Source of the DNA: Dipteris shenzhenensis
Lineage: Eukaryota; Polypodiophyta; Polypodiopsida; Gleicheniales
Length of the DNA: 64,000 nucleotides
Direction: 5' to 3' (one strand)
Assembly (NCBI GenBank): GCA_047967505.1
Contig: CM106539.1
Within the stretch, counting starts at the first letter, position 1, and each line of letters begins with the position of its first letter. The position numbers and the translations under genes are program-made. Below, piece by piece: positions 32,501 to 43,699 of this stretch. Under the pieces are notes generated by a model that saw only the letters and a list, made by a program, of their open reading frames with translations, searched no databases and was not told the DNA's origin.

Positions 32501-33813
32501 TCAAAGATGCCATGTACACGTCCATATTTTTAGCCTTGTACTTTCCTGGCACAAGTAGTGTAAGCATGAGGTGTTCCTTTTTTATTTTTAGCCATGGTGG
32601 GATATTGTAACTCACCACGACTATGGGCCATGTCGACCAAGATGTCGAGCGTAACCCGAAAGGATTCATGCCGTCCATGGCGAGCCCAAGATGTACGTTG
32701 CGTGGCTCCCTCGCAAAGTCCGGCCACTAATTATCTATGTGCTTTCAAGCTACACAATCTGCGGGAATCCTCAATGTGTCATCAGTGGACCCATGAGATG
32801 CATGCCATGTCATCAACTCCGCTATGGATTTGCATCGAAACATGTGTTGTATTCTTGCAATGATGGGAAAGTGTCTCAAGACCTTTATCGGTATCTGCTC
32901 ACCCTACAAGTCATCTCTATATCATTGTTCCCCACACTTTGGACAACTAGCCAAATCTCCATGCTCATGACGAAAGTGAATACAATCATTACGGCAAGCA
33001 TGGATGGTATCATAATCCATACCCACCATTGTTAGCATCTTTTTTGCTTCATCTCTTGATGCGGGCATGGTATTTGGTGCAGGCAACATCTTCTGGAGCA
33101 ACCTATGACAATTCAAACATACATAGGCTTCGAACAATGATGATTCGGTATACACTATCCAAATGATGATTCTCAAAACAAACATGATGATTCTCAAAAC
33201 AAACAATATCCAAATAATGAGTCAAATTAATGCAAGAGCTAACCTCATTAAGGTCGAGACACTTGTATCCGACCACCCATACTTTACTTGCAGATTCAAG
33301 ATTGAGAGACAAGCACATAGTTTAGACATCCTAGCACCCTCGTACAATTGTGTTGATTGCAACTCTCACATTTTGACCTCAGACTCTGACACACGTGTAC
33401 ATGGGATGTAGTGCCCCTAAAAATGGAATCCATCATGTCGACCATACCCTCGTCATCATCCGGGAGACTATAGTCTTGCTCAAAGTGAGAAGGTATATGC
33501 GTACCCTCATCACCCTCCTCATCCTGTTTTAAGATTTCATGTAGATATAAGATCTTGTATTTCCTGGTATCCAATAAGACTGCGAACTTAAATAGCTTTG
33601 ACTTACCGATGGTCCATCAACACGTGCAACACTAACGGTGGGTACTGGTTCGAGCTCCTCCCCATACATCCGCACGTGGCGCATGATAATACGATGTTGA
33701 CGTCGTACTTCTACCTTGCAATGAGTGCAATGATAGTATAACCTCTCTGTAAGCCACTTCGTGCTCCTAGGCGTTGGCACATCATCGGACGAGCTTCCAC
33801 TCATTCCTTCCAT
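29548..33813 (-). pseudogene. TNP2-type CACTA transposase (decayed)
   Basis: Exon 1 (33813-33607) reads MEGMSGSSSD, then a C-x-x-C and VRRQHRIIMRHVRMYGE, and ends at CCATCG/GTAAGT. The TNP2 core appears near 32470-32680 (YNIPPWLKIKKEHLMLT, PGKYKAKNMDVY, LIEELQILW) and 31750-32211 (LDPMHIFKNVG, GSKDLRGVREDL). The DUF4218-like block is at 30829-31326 (VHLLVHIADEV, RFMKNLKGFVRQRARPE, MAEGWLVQESLVY). The DUF4216-like end is at 29548-29856 (HPNRSDPRWWYVIQV). This is the usual plant order. There are introns, many stops and frame changes, and a MITE at 30418-30664. The protein would have cut and pasted the element. Confidence 0.85.
30418..30664 (+). mobile_element. MITE family A, copy 3, nested in the CACTA transposase gene
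   Basis: The 247-bp element has ends CTCGGGGGGGTCACT and (reverse complement) CTTGGGGGGGTCACT, 14 of 15 identical. The flanks are a perfect 8-bp duplication ACTACGTT at 30410-30417 and 30665-30672. Its interior is collinear with 1852-2097 at roughly 90% identity by eye. Confidence 0.88.
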
Positions 33814-33918
33814 CTACACTTATAAAATCACAACATAAGTTGCAAGAAAATATATGAACAGTTATAAAATAGCATCTATGAGCTTCCCTTCATGCTAGAA
33901 CAAAAAGTGACTTAAAGC

Positions 33919-33999
33919 ATCGCTATATAGCGATGTTTTGCTCTATTCCGTCGCTATATAGTGACGCTTTTAATTAAAAACGTCGCTATATAGCGATGC
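33919..33999. repeat. Central cluster of the CACTA CGCTATATAGCG motif
   Basis: Three copies (ATCGCTATATAGCGAT, GTCGCTATATAGTGAC, GTCGCTATATAGCGAT) lie about 105 bp upstream of the TNP2 start codon. The place fits the 5' leader or promoter of TNP2, where a TNPA-type protein could regulate expression. Confidence 0.75.
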
Positions 34000-34639
34000 T
34001 GTGGGTTAAAACCCGAGACTCCCGTCACGCAGCGCTTTCTTTAGCAATCTTCCTAATCTCTCAAGTAACCAAGGCAATCTCTCCTCCCACCTATTTTTGA
34101 TGACCTCCCACCTATTTCCGACAACCTCCCACTCTACTCTCCACTCCTCACCCTTCTCCTAGCTCTTGTACTCCCTCTCTACCCTTTTCCCTCTTTGGTT
34201 TCTTGAAAGGAAGTTCTTCAACAGGTGAGTTTGTTTCAACAATGTAGGTTATTTGTTTGTTAGCTTTAGTTTTATGAGTGCTTCTCCTTGTATTGCTAAA
34301 CCTGTAAGCTAGTTTTCATGCTTGTTTTCAAAGGATTGAAACAAAAAATGAGATTTCAAGAAAGAAAGAAGACTCACCTCTTTTTTGTATTTCTCTTCCT
34401 TCTCTTTCTCCTTGTCTCCTCAATCTCCTCCTTTCAAGAAGTTACTTTTGTAATCTCCTCCTTCCTCTAACATCTTATTTGAAAAATGGTATGTTTCCTC
34501 TCTTTTGTAGGGCCAGTCCACAACACCGAGCAGGACATACTATTTCAGGTAAGTGCTTCCTCTTTTTTCCATTTATTATTTTTGTTATTTGCATTGGCCT
34601 GCAGCTAGCGCCTTAAGCGCTAGCTGCAGTGATGGGTGT

Positions 34640-36310
34640 AGGAACCCTCTCTTCCCCTCAATCTCTTTCCTTCTTCTCTCCTTCAATCTCTTTCCTCCTC
34701 TTTTTCCCTCTTTCCTTTTCCAATCTCTCTTCTCTCTTTTCCCCCTCTTTTCTCTTTCCCTCTTCTTCTCTCTTTCTCTCCCTTTTTCCTCTTTTCCAAT
34801 CTCTCTTTGCTTTTCCTCTTCTTCTCTCTTTCTTTCCCTCTTTTTCCCTCTTTCCTTTCCCTCTTCTTCTCTCTTTCCCTCTTCTCTTATGCTCATGCAT
34901 AAACATAAGCATGAGCATATGTCTCCTTTTCTTATGCTCATCCTTATGCTTAAGCATAAGCATAAGCATATGCTCATGCTTATGCTTTTCCAATCTCTCT
35001 TTTCCCTCTTTTCCTTTCCCTTTTCTTCTCTCTTTTCTCTTTCTTTCCCTCTTTTTCCCTCGTTTTCTCTCTTTCCTTTCCCTCTTCTTCTCTCTTTCCC
35101 CCTTCTCTTATGCTCATGCATAAACATAAGCATGAGCATAAGAGAAGGAGACATATGCTCAAGCGTATGCTTATGCATGAGTATAAGAGAAGTAGACATA
35201 TGCTCATGCATAAGCATGAGCATATGTCTCTTTTTTCCTCTTTTCTCTTTCCCTCTTCTTCTCTCTTTCTCTCCCTCTTTCCTCTTTTCCAATCTCTCTT
35301 CTCCTCTTTTCCTTCTCTTTTCTCTTTCCCTCTTCTTCTCTCTTTCTCTCCCTCTTTCCTCTTTTCCAATCTCTCTTTCCTTTTCCTCTTCTTCTCTCTT
35401 TCTTTCCCTCTTTTTCCCTCTTTCCTTTCCCTCTTCTTCTCTCTTTCCCCTTTCTCTTATGCTCATGCATAAACATAAGCATGAGCATATGTCTCCTTTT
35501 CTTATGCTCATGCTTATGCTTAAGCATAAGCATAAGCATATGCTCATGCTTATGCTTTCCAATCTCTCTTTTCCCTCTTTTCCTTTCCCTCTTCTTCTCT
35601 CTTCTCCTCTTTTCCCCCTATTTTCTCTCCCACTTCCTCTTTACCCTCTTCTTCCTCTTCTCTCCCTCTTCTTCCTCTTTCCTTTCCCTCTTTCCTTTCC
35701 CTCTTCTTCCTCTTCTCGTCCACTTCCTCTTTTCCCTCTTCCTCTTCTCATTTCCCTCTTCTCTCCCTCTTCTTCAGATTCCTCTTCCTCCTTCTCTCCC
35801 TCTTCTTTCTCTTTCCTTTCCCTCTTTCCTTTCCCCCTTCTCTTATTCTCTCTTTCCCCCTTCTCTTTCCCTCTTTCCTTTCCCTCTTCTTCCTCTTCTC
35901 ATCCACTTCCTCTTTTCCCTCTTCTTCCTCTTCTCTCCCTCTCCTTTCCCTCTTCTTTCTCTCTTCTTTCTCTCTTCTTCCTCTTCTCTCCCTCTTCTTC
36001 CTCTTCCTTTCCCTCTTTCCTTTCCCTCTTCTTTCTCTTCTCGTCCACTTCCTCTTTTCCCTCTTCTTCCTCTTCTTTCCCTCTTTCCTTTCCCTCTTCT
36101 TCCTCTTCTCCTCCACTTTCTCATTTCCCTCTTCTCTCCCTCTTCTTTCCCTCTTCTTCTCTCTTTCCTTTCCCTCTTTCCTTTCCCTCTTCTTCCTCTT
36201 CTCATCCACTTCCTCTTTTCCCTCTTCTTCCTCTTTTTCCCTCTTTCCTTTCTCTTCCTCTTCTTCCTCTTCCTCTTCCTCTTCTTCTTCTTCTCTCCCT
36301 CTTTGCTTAT
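34640..36310 (+). repeat. Pyrimidine minisatellite with embedded TTATGC palindromic blocks
   Basis: About 1.65 kb of nearly pure CCCTCTTCTTCTCTCTTTC units on the plus strand. Four islands interrupt it (34886-34990, 35106-35230, 35455-35558, 36305-36335) made of CATAAGCATAAGCATATGCT and its inverse. The 616-, 415- and 325-codon frames over this tract (Ser/Leu/Phe/Pro or Arg/Glu/Lys) arise from the absence of stops in low-complexity DNA. It lies between the divergent TNP2 and Transposase_24 genes. Confidence 0.9.
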
Positions 36311-36380
36311 GCCTATGCCTATGCCTATGCTTATGTTTGTTTTTTTGTTTTTTGTTTTCGTGTTTGTGTCTATGTTAGAC

Positions 36381-37934
36381 ATGGGATCACGTCGCTCATC
36401 TGACGAGTACAAACAGCCTCGTAGGAGGAGAGCTCACGATCTATATGCTCCAGAGGACTTTGATTCCTATCAGGCGACTACCCTGAGGACTACCCCTGGT
36501 TCGACTCCTCTCGGACCTAGCACTACGACTACCCCTGGTCCGACTCCTCTTCCACGTAGCACTACGACTACCCCTCGGGGAACTCCTTTGCTAGCTACGC
36601 ATGTCTTTGTCGGGAGTCCTGATGAGTTTGTAGTGCAGATGAGTGATGAGGAGGCAGCGAGATTCTTCTCTCTGCTATCTCAGAGGACCTCAGCAATTCC
36701 CTCCCCTACACCAATAGCTAGACTCTAGCTAGACGTACTACCCAGCCGTCCCCTTGTGCCCCTTCGACCGAGGGGTCATCACCTACACATGCCTCTCGTA
36801 AGGGAAGGAAGAGTAGGAAGGGCAGCTTATGTTGTGCTGACTCGGGAGATGTAGATGAGTCAACACACTCATGTTCCTACAGGTCTCCACTTGGTCTGAA
36901 GACATAGTATCAATCAGGTCCCTTGCCCTCTCCTACTCCCACTGCTACTCCTCGCTCCACTCCTTCTGACTCTACTACATCAGTCCTCCTTACTCATCAG
37001 GGGATCTCTCCTTTCAAATCACAGCTGCTGGAGAGATAATAGAAGATAGAAAGGGCAAAGCAGTGATGGCCACCATGAGGCGGTTGATGAGCCATCACTT
37101 TAAGAGCGGCATTGCTACCGATTGGCGGTATCAAGATGACCAAAAGAAGCAAGCGGTCATCGATGAATTAAAATAAAAATACCCTAACCCGCCAAATTGG
37201 GAGTTTAATGAGGATTATATGTGAGAGCGCATGGGTTTGGTCTTGAAGCATCGTAGATGAACCTTGCGCACTTCCATCACAAAGGGGTTGGCTAAGCCTA
37301 GCTGGGTAGACAAAGCTGATTGGAAGTTCTTCAAGAAGCAGAATAGGAACAATCCTGAATTGTTCGAGGGTCAGAGGAGGGCTACAAAGAGACAGCTGGA
37401 CATCGTAGGTACTTCGCACTTTGGTGCAGGCGCACGGTTGGCTTTTGAGGCAACCGTGGTAAGTCTTCTTCTTCTCATTTAATGTATTGTTCTATTTGTT
37501 TTACTACATATATTACATGCACTTTAGCTAACTCTAACTCTCGTAAATTGGATCCACAGTAAGCTGGGATGGGTCGTCTTCCTACAGATGCAAAGACGCG
37601 ATGCGGATTTCGGATAGGAACAAAGTGGTGGTTTATTGAGCAAGAGGCAATGGGAGCAACGGTCAATTGGGTTGAGGTGGCTGCTCGCATGGTATAAGTC
37701 TACTCCTACTTGTAATCTCACTTTTTAAATTGTTTTATTCTTTAAGTTCCAATCTAATTTTCGATTTATATGGTTTACTCTTAGGGTCAAAGCTTAAGCA
37801 TCCCATCATCGGAGGCGAGCGATCACCAGGGCCAGGGATCAGATGCACATGACGAGGATTAGGGAGAAGGCACAGCTCACGAGGACCAAGGAATAGGCCA
37901 ACAAGATGAGGACGATTCGGATTCGGATGAGTAG
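36381..37934 (+). pseudogene. Transposase_24 (Ptta/En/Spm-type) protein of the CACTA element (decayed)
   Basis: The start MGSRRSSDEYKQPRRR at 36381 opens an Arg/Thr/Pro-rich N-terminus with TTTTPGPTPLP repeats. After a frame change near 36720 comes a Ser/Arg/Lys-rich linker. The conserved core is at 37060-37458: MRRLMSHHFKSGIATDWRYQ, LKHRR, ADWKFFKKQNRNN and GTSHFGAGARLAFEATV, the motif order of plant Transposase_24 proteins. An intron (37459-37560, GTAAGT...CCACAG) leads to GMGRLPTDAKTR, and a last exon from about 37784 ends in an acidic DEDDSDSDE tail. The core has three in-frame stops (TAA, TGA, TGA), so it is dead. In known elements this class binds subterminal repeats. Confidence 0.8.
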
Positions 37935-38247
37935 TAGTAGTGGTGGTGGTGGTAGTAGCAGTTTGCATTTTCTTCGCCCTGTATGTCATTTTGTATATCC
38001 GCTCGTTTGAGCAATTTTGTATCGCCCTTTCAAAAGGGTAATTTTGTAACAAACAATGTTGTATATGTTCGACATGTATATGCTTTTGTTGCTCGATCAT
38101 TTCATTTGAGCGATTTTGTATCACCCTTTTCGCAAGGAAAATTTTGTTATTAAAAAACTTTGTTTTGTAATTAGTAATTAGTGGATTAGTGGGGCTAAAC
38201 AGGGCCATAGGAAGCCCTGTTTAGCCCCACTAATCCTTTTTTTACCA

Positions 38248-38395
38248 GTGTCGCTATATAGTGACGATTAACAATGTCGCTATAAAGTGACGTTTAGATC
38301 GTCGCTATATAGCGACGTTTATGACTGTCGCTATATAGCGACAATTTATAGCGACGGTTCTTTTCCGATGCTTTTAGTGACTTTTATAGCGACGT
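38248..38395. repeat. CACTA subterminal repeats, right cluster
   Basis: Four full and two partial copies of GTCGCTATATAGCGAC-type palindromes (GTCGCTATATAGTGAC, GTCGCTATAAAGTGAC and perfect copies) lie 80-225 bp from the right terminus, mirroring the left cluster. Confidence 0.85.
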
Positions 38396-38454
38396 TTGAA
38401 CCCGTGAAAAAAAAAAAATTTAATGTAAAAAGCGTCGGTATTTTCATCGAAAAA

Positions 38455-38472
38455 TGGCCTATGCCTTGTAGT
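38455..38472 (-). repeat. Right terminal inverted repeat of the CACTA element
   Basis: Reverse-complemented, the end reads CACTACAAGGCATAGGCC, matching the CACTACAAGAAA-like consensus of plant CACTA elements. The next three bases are TAC; the three before the proposed left end are CAC, so the expected 3-bp duplication is not perfect. Confidence 0.75.
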
Positions 38473-41400
38473 GTACTAGTCCTAATAGTTTGGATTCCAA
38501 ATTTTTGATCCGTTTTGGTTTTCAACAAATCAAAAAAAAGTTATGGAGCGTGCCCTCAAATGGGTATGCATCACTTTAGCACAACATTGGAGGCCTATTA
38601 ACCCATGCATAATGATCTCATTTAGGTGTGTCCTTGGGCTGAGGAGAAGCTCATGTAGTGTACTTTAGAATGATTACTTGGTTGTATGTATGTATAGAAT
38701 AAAATTTTTATGTTTTCGAATAAATTGCTATATCCTATAGTCTTTAGGATGCATGCTTCACATGCAACATAGCACTTGTAATGCTTTAACGGTCTTGTTC
38801 CAAATACTTATTCCATAATTTTTTGCTCTCATGTTCAAGTTTAGAATGTGTACTACAACTTGAAGACAAAGTTTACCAAATTCCATTGAGCAATGCATAT
38901 GTTATGGGTCATGCAATATACCTATATACAGAAAAGTCCCTCAACCTCACCAAAAATGGCTACACCCAAGCAAGCAATGACCCATAGGTTTAACTATTAT
39001 ATAACAAGGAGAGATTGCTATCACTATTGACGATAAGACAGGCATAGATTGTGTTAATGTTTAATAAGACATTTGGTTTTTCGTATAAATCTTAACATAT
39101 GGACATATTTTAAGATATTGAAAGGATTTCTTGTTCTATTTGTCATATGGATTGACATATTTCACATGTACTTCGTCTGGTTTCTTGGTTATAATTTAAA
39201 TAATATCTTTCATGTTTATTTAGTTTAAATTAAATTTCTATACCATTAGCAATGATGAAATCTTAGGGTGACTTTGTGGACGTAAAATATTTCTTGCAAC
39301 CAATAAAAAATATATTCAAAATCTAACATGTGTTTTAAAGACGATATTCATGTATATGAAAAACTAAGTATATGTATCTAGTTCATCTTAAAACATTGCA
39401 TTGCATAAATTTTTGCCCTTTTGTAGAATCGATTGTTTTTTGAGATGGATCTATGAGATAATAAACTACTTTTAAAAAGTGGCCAATAATGCTAGGATTT
39501 TGAACGGAATCTTTTTTGAAGAAGCCATGCAATGTTCTCACTTCATCCTTAATAGTGTTTTTTGCTATAACCAAATGAGTCAAGAGGTTTTGAATTGAAT
39601 AGAAATATGATGATAGACATGTAAGAAGCTAAGCAATGCCCTTAACCTCAAATATTTTATGCTAGAAAGGGCAATAAGGCCTTACTAGAGCTAGCTCCAT
39701 ATGACCAAATTCAAGAGGGTAGTTTTGTTTCGGATTGGGCACCTATACCTGAATCAGACCTGGGTGACCAAGGTGCCCAATTTGGGTAGCAAACATTGTT
39801 CAGATAGCAAGCGATAAAAAGGAAATTCTTACAGCATTCATGGCTTTATAGTATGAACCAAATTGTTTAAGAAGTCTCCTCGAAAAAATATGCAATGAAA
39901 CATGTTTATGAGTATTGCTTGTGCACATAAGAAACATGAATTGGTTCCAAACCAAGGGGATTTGAAAGAGGTGAAAAAGAGTAGCATTATTCATCATAAA
40001 AAATTAAGGACTTGAAGATTGAAGTCGTAAAGAGAAGCATTGGATACGAGGTTGTAAAATGCATCACAATCGTTGATATACATAATAATGTCATTAAGGT
40101 AGATTCAATCTTTCAAGTCAAAAGGTAATACCAAAATCTGATGACCTTTTTTGAAGTTTACCAGAACTATTGAGCAACTATATTTTTAGCTTTATTAGGC
40201 TTCCCCCTATATTTGTGAGGAGGTGACCCCATGCAATTCACCTAATTTTAAAGTTCACCAAGTGGATATTTAAAAAGTCCAAACTAAGAAAGTTTAAAAA
40301 TACTAAGTAGTGAGTTATGGACAATAAATCCAATAGTAAATATTGAGTAGTGAGTTATGGACAACAAATCCAATCTTACTGCTGAAGAAGGGAAGGAGTA
40401 AGAGCCATATGGGGTAAAGTAGATCCTTGGAGGATATGGCATCTTGATCAAATTCTCCACTTGAAGGAAATGGAAGAATGTCTTGCTTTAGGAGGTTGAC
40501 TAGCATGTCCTTTGAATCCATGTGTCACAAGGGGCAATCAATGCCATTCTAAGCCACATGCTACACAAAACAGTCTACAAAACTGGTTCGAGAAGAGCTG
40601 TCCACCTCCTAATGGATCTTTAGAATAAGTCTTCTTGAGATTCTAATGGATTATGTCATCATCTTTGCTGTTTCGAAATCGAATAAGATGTGTGAGATGG
40701 ATCAAGTTATTTCCCTAGTTAATATGGCAACTTTCTTTGCAACAAAAAAGAAAACGAAAAGAAAGGGCCAACTCATTGGTTTGTAAATTTCTGAACTCTC
40801 AATAACGTAGAGAGCTCATCGATTCACCGCACTTTCTCTATAGAAAGCTTGCGGAGTCTACACTGTTGTTCACAAATGCAATTTTCAAGCTGTAATCTCA
40901 ATATATCAACATATAAATGGAGAAATGTCTACTCTAAATACAAAGTCGATGTTGTGAGAACGCGGCTCTTCCAATTGTGCCTCTTTTGAGTGATAAGAAA
41001 CTAAACCGGAAGAGCATTCAGGTGACATATATGGACGCCCCGATTTAATCAACAAGATCATTTTCATGTCCACGAAATCGTGCAGCTGGTGGTGCCGGAA
41101 GGGAACAGATTATGGATTTCCTTTGCGGACATAGTGCTATGTTTGCAGCAGCAATGTCTCAACACAAATGGCATTTCAGCCCATTCCCCTCAGGGCTTGC
41201 AGGGGGCTCGCCTCCTGCATTGGCATTGGCGGGTGAGAATCCACATCGAGGCCAAGCGCAGGCCAGGGTTGTGGCCGCGATCCCCGGTTTCCACTTCACC
41301 ACGACCTCTGCATGACCTTTCAAACGTATGTAACCCGCGAGCGCAAAACAAGAGAACGGGAGGAGAGCCGAAGAAGTCCTCCTGGGAAATCACGCGTTGC

Positions 41401-42582
41401 AGCAATCGAAGAGGAACACCAAACAAAGAGTAGTTCCATGGACATTTTGGAGACTGAAACATGACATGTGAGATTGTCCCAGGAACTAAAAACAAGACAG
41501 TCACAAAAAGTGTGCATGCATTCATATAGCCTTGCAACGCAATCAGGCATGCTGCTTCTAGTATAACGCAAATCTGAATCTAAATCTGAAATGTCAACCT
41601 ATAGCAACGTCGGTGAATCATCCAACGGAACGCGGACAAAGACGCACATGCAATGCAAACTTTGAAGGAGTACACCACGTTTCTTGAAAAACGTAGCTCA
41701 TTTGCAGCATCTGCTATTCATTCCATAATGTGGGAGGGCAGGGGCGATGAAAGCTCACTACAAAAAAATGCATGTAAACAAAAGACATTTCATAAGCAAC
41801 TGCGCGACTTATCATATTCGTTACAGTCTTGCCAAATTTCTACTCGAATGATAGAAAGTACATTCAGCTGGTATTCTGGTATCGCATTAAGGATTTATTA
41901 TGAAATGGCACTGCCAACAGACTTCTTCTTTTGCGCCAAAATGGACATACAGGTTTGAACCGGCGGACTTTGTCTTTGGGCCAAACTTGTATATGCCAGC
42001 TTTTCCATTCCTTTGACAGAGTGGAGTTAATTCTGTGAAAAAACAAGTAGCTTTACAGAGTACTTGTGCTTGTCTCTCCGTTTGTAAATTACCGTCCAAC
42101 ACCGACAAGATGCTTGCTAATCCTCCAACCACCTCATTCACCAACTGTTTCGGAAGAATTTAAATTGGCCGGCTGTCCTGCAAATCACAAATCACAATTC
42201 TTTTAGGATCAGTTGCAAATGGTGATGCTTGGCGCAAGTGTGTGCTGGAAAACGTTTCCTACCTCTTGTACAGTGCATAAAGAAAACTCTTACGATTAGC
42301 AGGTGTTTTGAAAAAATGTCCAACATGCTGTCAAGGCACATGTTAAGACCGAGACAATGCATCCTGCAAAATAGTTGATAGATCGTTGGAATAATCCGTC
42401 ACCAGTTTGAGAACTCGTATTGAAAATAAAACGCTCTCAAGGAAACAGGTAACGGGGATAGCTCCGGGCTGTTTTGAAGGACACATGCGAACCACAATTA
42501 TAATTACGTAAATTGTTTTCTACCTTTTAGAGAGCAGACGAGATAGAGCTCTAGCCTCTGAGACTTTCAGGCACACCTGCAA
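38473..42582. other. Spacer, no gene recognised
   Basis: Mostly AT-rich. A GC-richer island at 41080-41440 is open on both strands (117 codons plus, 115 codons minus) without motifs or a clear signal peptide. It may be a decayed exon. 40300-40370 contains a short repeat AGTGAGTTATGGACAA twice. Confidence 0.4.
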
Positions 42583-42740
42583 GTTATGGTGATGTCTTAA
42601 AGAAAATGTGCCATATGAAGGCATTATTATCGTTAATTCGTACCGTCCATCGAGAGAAGCTACGTTATGGTGATGTCCTAACGAAAATATGCCATATGAA
42701 GGCTTTATTATCGTTTCGTACTGTCCATCCAGAGAAGCTA
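42583..42740 (+). repeat. Tandem duplication, unit about 80 bp
   Basis: Units 42583-42663 and 42664-42740 both start GTTATGGTGATGTC and share ATATGAAGGC, TTATTATCGTT and GTCCATC-GAGAAGCTA. The second unit supplies the last 25 or so codons of the fasciclin-like reading frame. Confidence 0.85.
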
Positions 42741-43444
42741 GCCTCCGGCATTTTCAGGAACAGTTCAGTGCAAGAAGCGATACCAGAAAGAAGAATACTC
42801 TTACAATACGAAGGCGTTTCGTTACCTTTTGCACTGTCCACCGAGATTAACGTTGGTGCGATGTTCGACGCAGAATTTTTCGAGAATACGGACTGGGGAG
42901 GCACGAAGGAGGAGCGGTTGACGACAGGAGGGGCGGGAGGCGGCCGATCCTGGGGGAGGGGGACGTCCTGGGAGCCGTAGGAGAAGTAATCAAGAACGTC
43001 TTGGACGCCATGGACAGCGACCTGGGAGTCAAGGAAGATGTCGGGAGCGAGCAAGGGGACGCCATCGATGGAGAAACGGCGGTGGAGGAAGGGGTTTTGG
43101 AGGTCAGTGACGACGAGGCGCTGGCCGGGGAGGAGGGTGGGGATACGGGAACGGAGGGGGAGGGAGGAGAGGTGGTGGAAAGGGAGGCGATGGAGGGCGA
43201 TGTGGTAGCGGATGGAGAGGGGGGAAAGGGGGGAGGATTGGAGGGCAGAGTTGGGGGGGGCGAAGAGGGTGAAGTTGGCGGGGAGGGAGAGGAGGTTGGA
43301 GGTGAGGAGGGAGTCGGCGAAGATTGTGAAGCCCGCCTCGCGAAGGGCTTGCGATGGGGAGACCGCTGAGGAGCCCTGGAGCTCATCAAGCTCTGCAAAC
43401 GTTAGCTGCAGGACGAAGAAGACGACGAACAAGGCCATCGCCAT
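42665..43444 (-). CDS. Fasciclin-like (FAS1) secreted protein, single domain
   Basis: The minus-strand frame is uninterrupted for 259 codons from the Met at 43444. It opens with a hydrophobic signal peptide (MAMALFVVFFVLQLTFAEL). One FAS1 domain follows: AGFTIFADSLL, the H1 motif FTLFAPPNSAL, the YH motif RYHIALHRL, then FSIDGVPLLAP and the H2 motif VAVHGVQDVLD. A proline-rich linker (PLPQDRPPPAPP) comes next and could carry arabinogalactan. Plant FAS1 proteins act in the cell wall or apoplast in adhesion and wall structure. The C-terminus after the linker is not family-like, and its end is encoded in a tandem duplication, so the native stop may have been lost. An in-frame Met 21 codons upstream (43507) is less likely because it would bury the signal peptide. 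No intron is needed. The coding strand is clearly GC-richer than the surroundings. Confidence 0.8.
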   Translation of the reverse strand: MAMALFVVFFVLQLTFAELDELQGSSAVSPSQALREAGFTIFADSLLTSNLLSLPANFTLFAPPNSALQSSPLSPLSIRYHIALHRLPFHHLSSLPLRSRIPTLLPGQRLVVTDLQNPFLHRRFSIDGVPLLAPDIFLDSQVAVHGVQDVLDYFSYGSQDVPLPQDRPPPAPPVVNRSSFVPPQSVFSKNSASNIAPTLISVDSAKGNETPSYCKSILLSGIASCTELFLKMPEASFSGWTVRNDNKAFIWHIFVRTSP

Positions 43445-43557
43445 TGCCCCAACCTGCTCCCCTCCCTCTGCTTCTTCTTCAGACAACCCAACTGAATCCA
43501 GTATCATTCGCTTGAAGATGACACACCCCTCTCTTACTCGTACAAAGGCACAACCCC

Positions 43558-43559
43558 CC

Positions 43560-43606
<47 letters not shown>

Positions 43607-43650
43607 TTACAAATGAAGATGGCATGCATCTCTCTCTCTCTCTCACACAC
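43558..43650 (+). repeat. CT/CA microsatellites upstream of the fasciclin-like gene
   Basis: A (CT)n run at about 43566-43596 followed by (CA)n, and a second (CT)n(CA)n at 43631-43650. On the gene's strand these are (GA)n runs 120-200 bp upstream of the start codon, a common feature of plant 5' leaders and core promoters. Confidence 0.8.
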
Positions 43651-43699
43651 GTACATAGGCACACCCCCCCGGCAGCACGAGGTGATCTTCCAAAAAGAA

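Larger units (their letters stand above)
29142..38472. mobile_element. Decayed CACTA (En/Spm) DNA transposon
   Basis: The right end reads, reverse-complemented, CACTACAAGGCATAGGCC, a classical CACTA terminus, ending at 38472 and followed by TAC. The left end is placed at CACTACTACACACGG (29142), which is a weaker match, so the left limit is uncertain. Inside are TNP2-type transposase remains on minus, a Transposase_24 (Ptta/En/Spm) protein on plus, and clusters of GTCGCTATATAGCGAC repeats near both ends and in the centre. MITE A3 is nested inside. Stops and frameshifts make it non-autonomous. Confidence 0.8.

Noticed and set aside
34553-36728. Very long plus-strand open frames (616 and 415 codons) and minus-strand frames (325, 189, 153 codons)
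   Set aside because: They follow a C/T-rich minisatellite. The Ser/Leu/Phe/Pro or Arg/Glu/Lys repeats are what such DNA gives in every frame. Only the part from 36381 resembles a protein family.
41080-41537. Frames of 117 (plus) and 115 (minus) codons in a GC-richer island
   Set aside because: No motif, signal or splice structure supports either strand. Kept only as a remark in the spacer entry.
42847-43398. 183-codon Ser/Pro-rich minus-strand frame and 122-/134-codon plus-strand frames
   Set aside because: Out-of-frame and antisense shadows of the GC-rich fasciclin-like gene, which has family motifs in its own frame.
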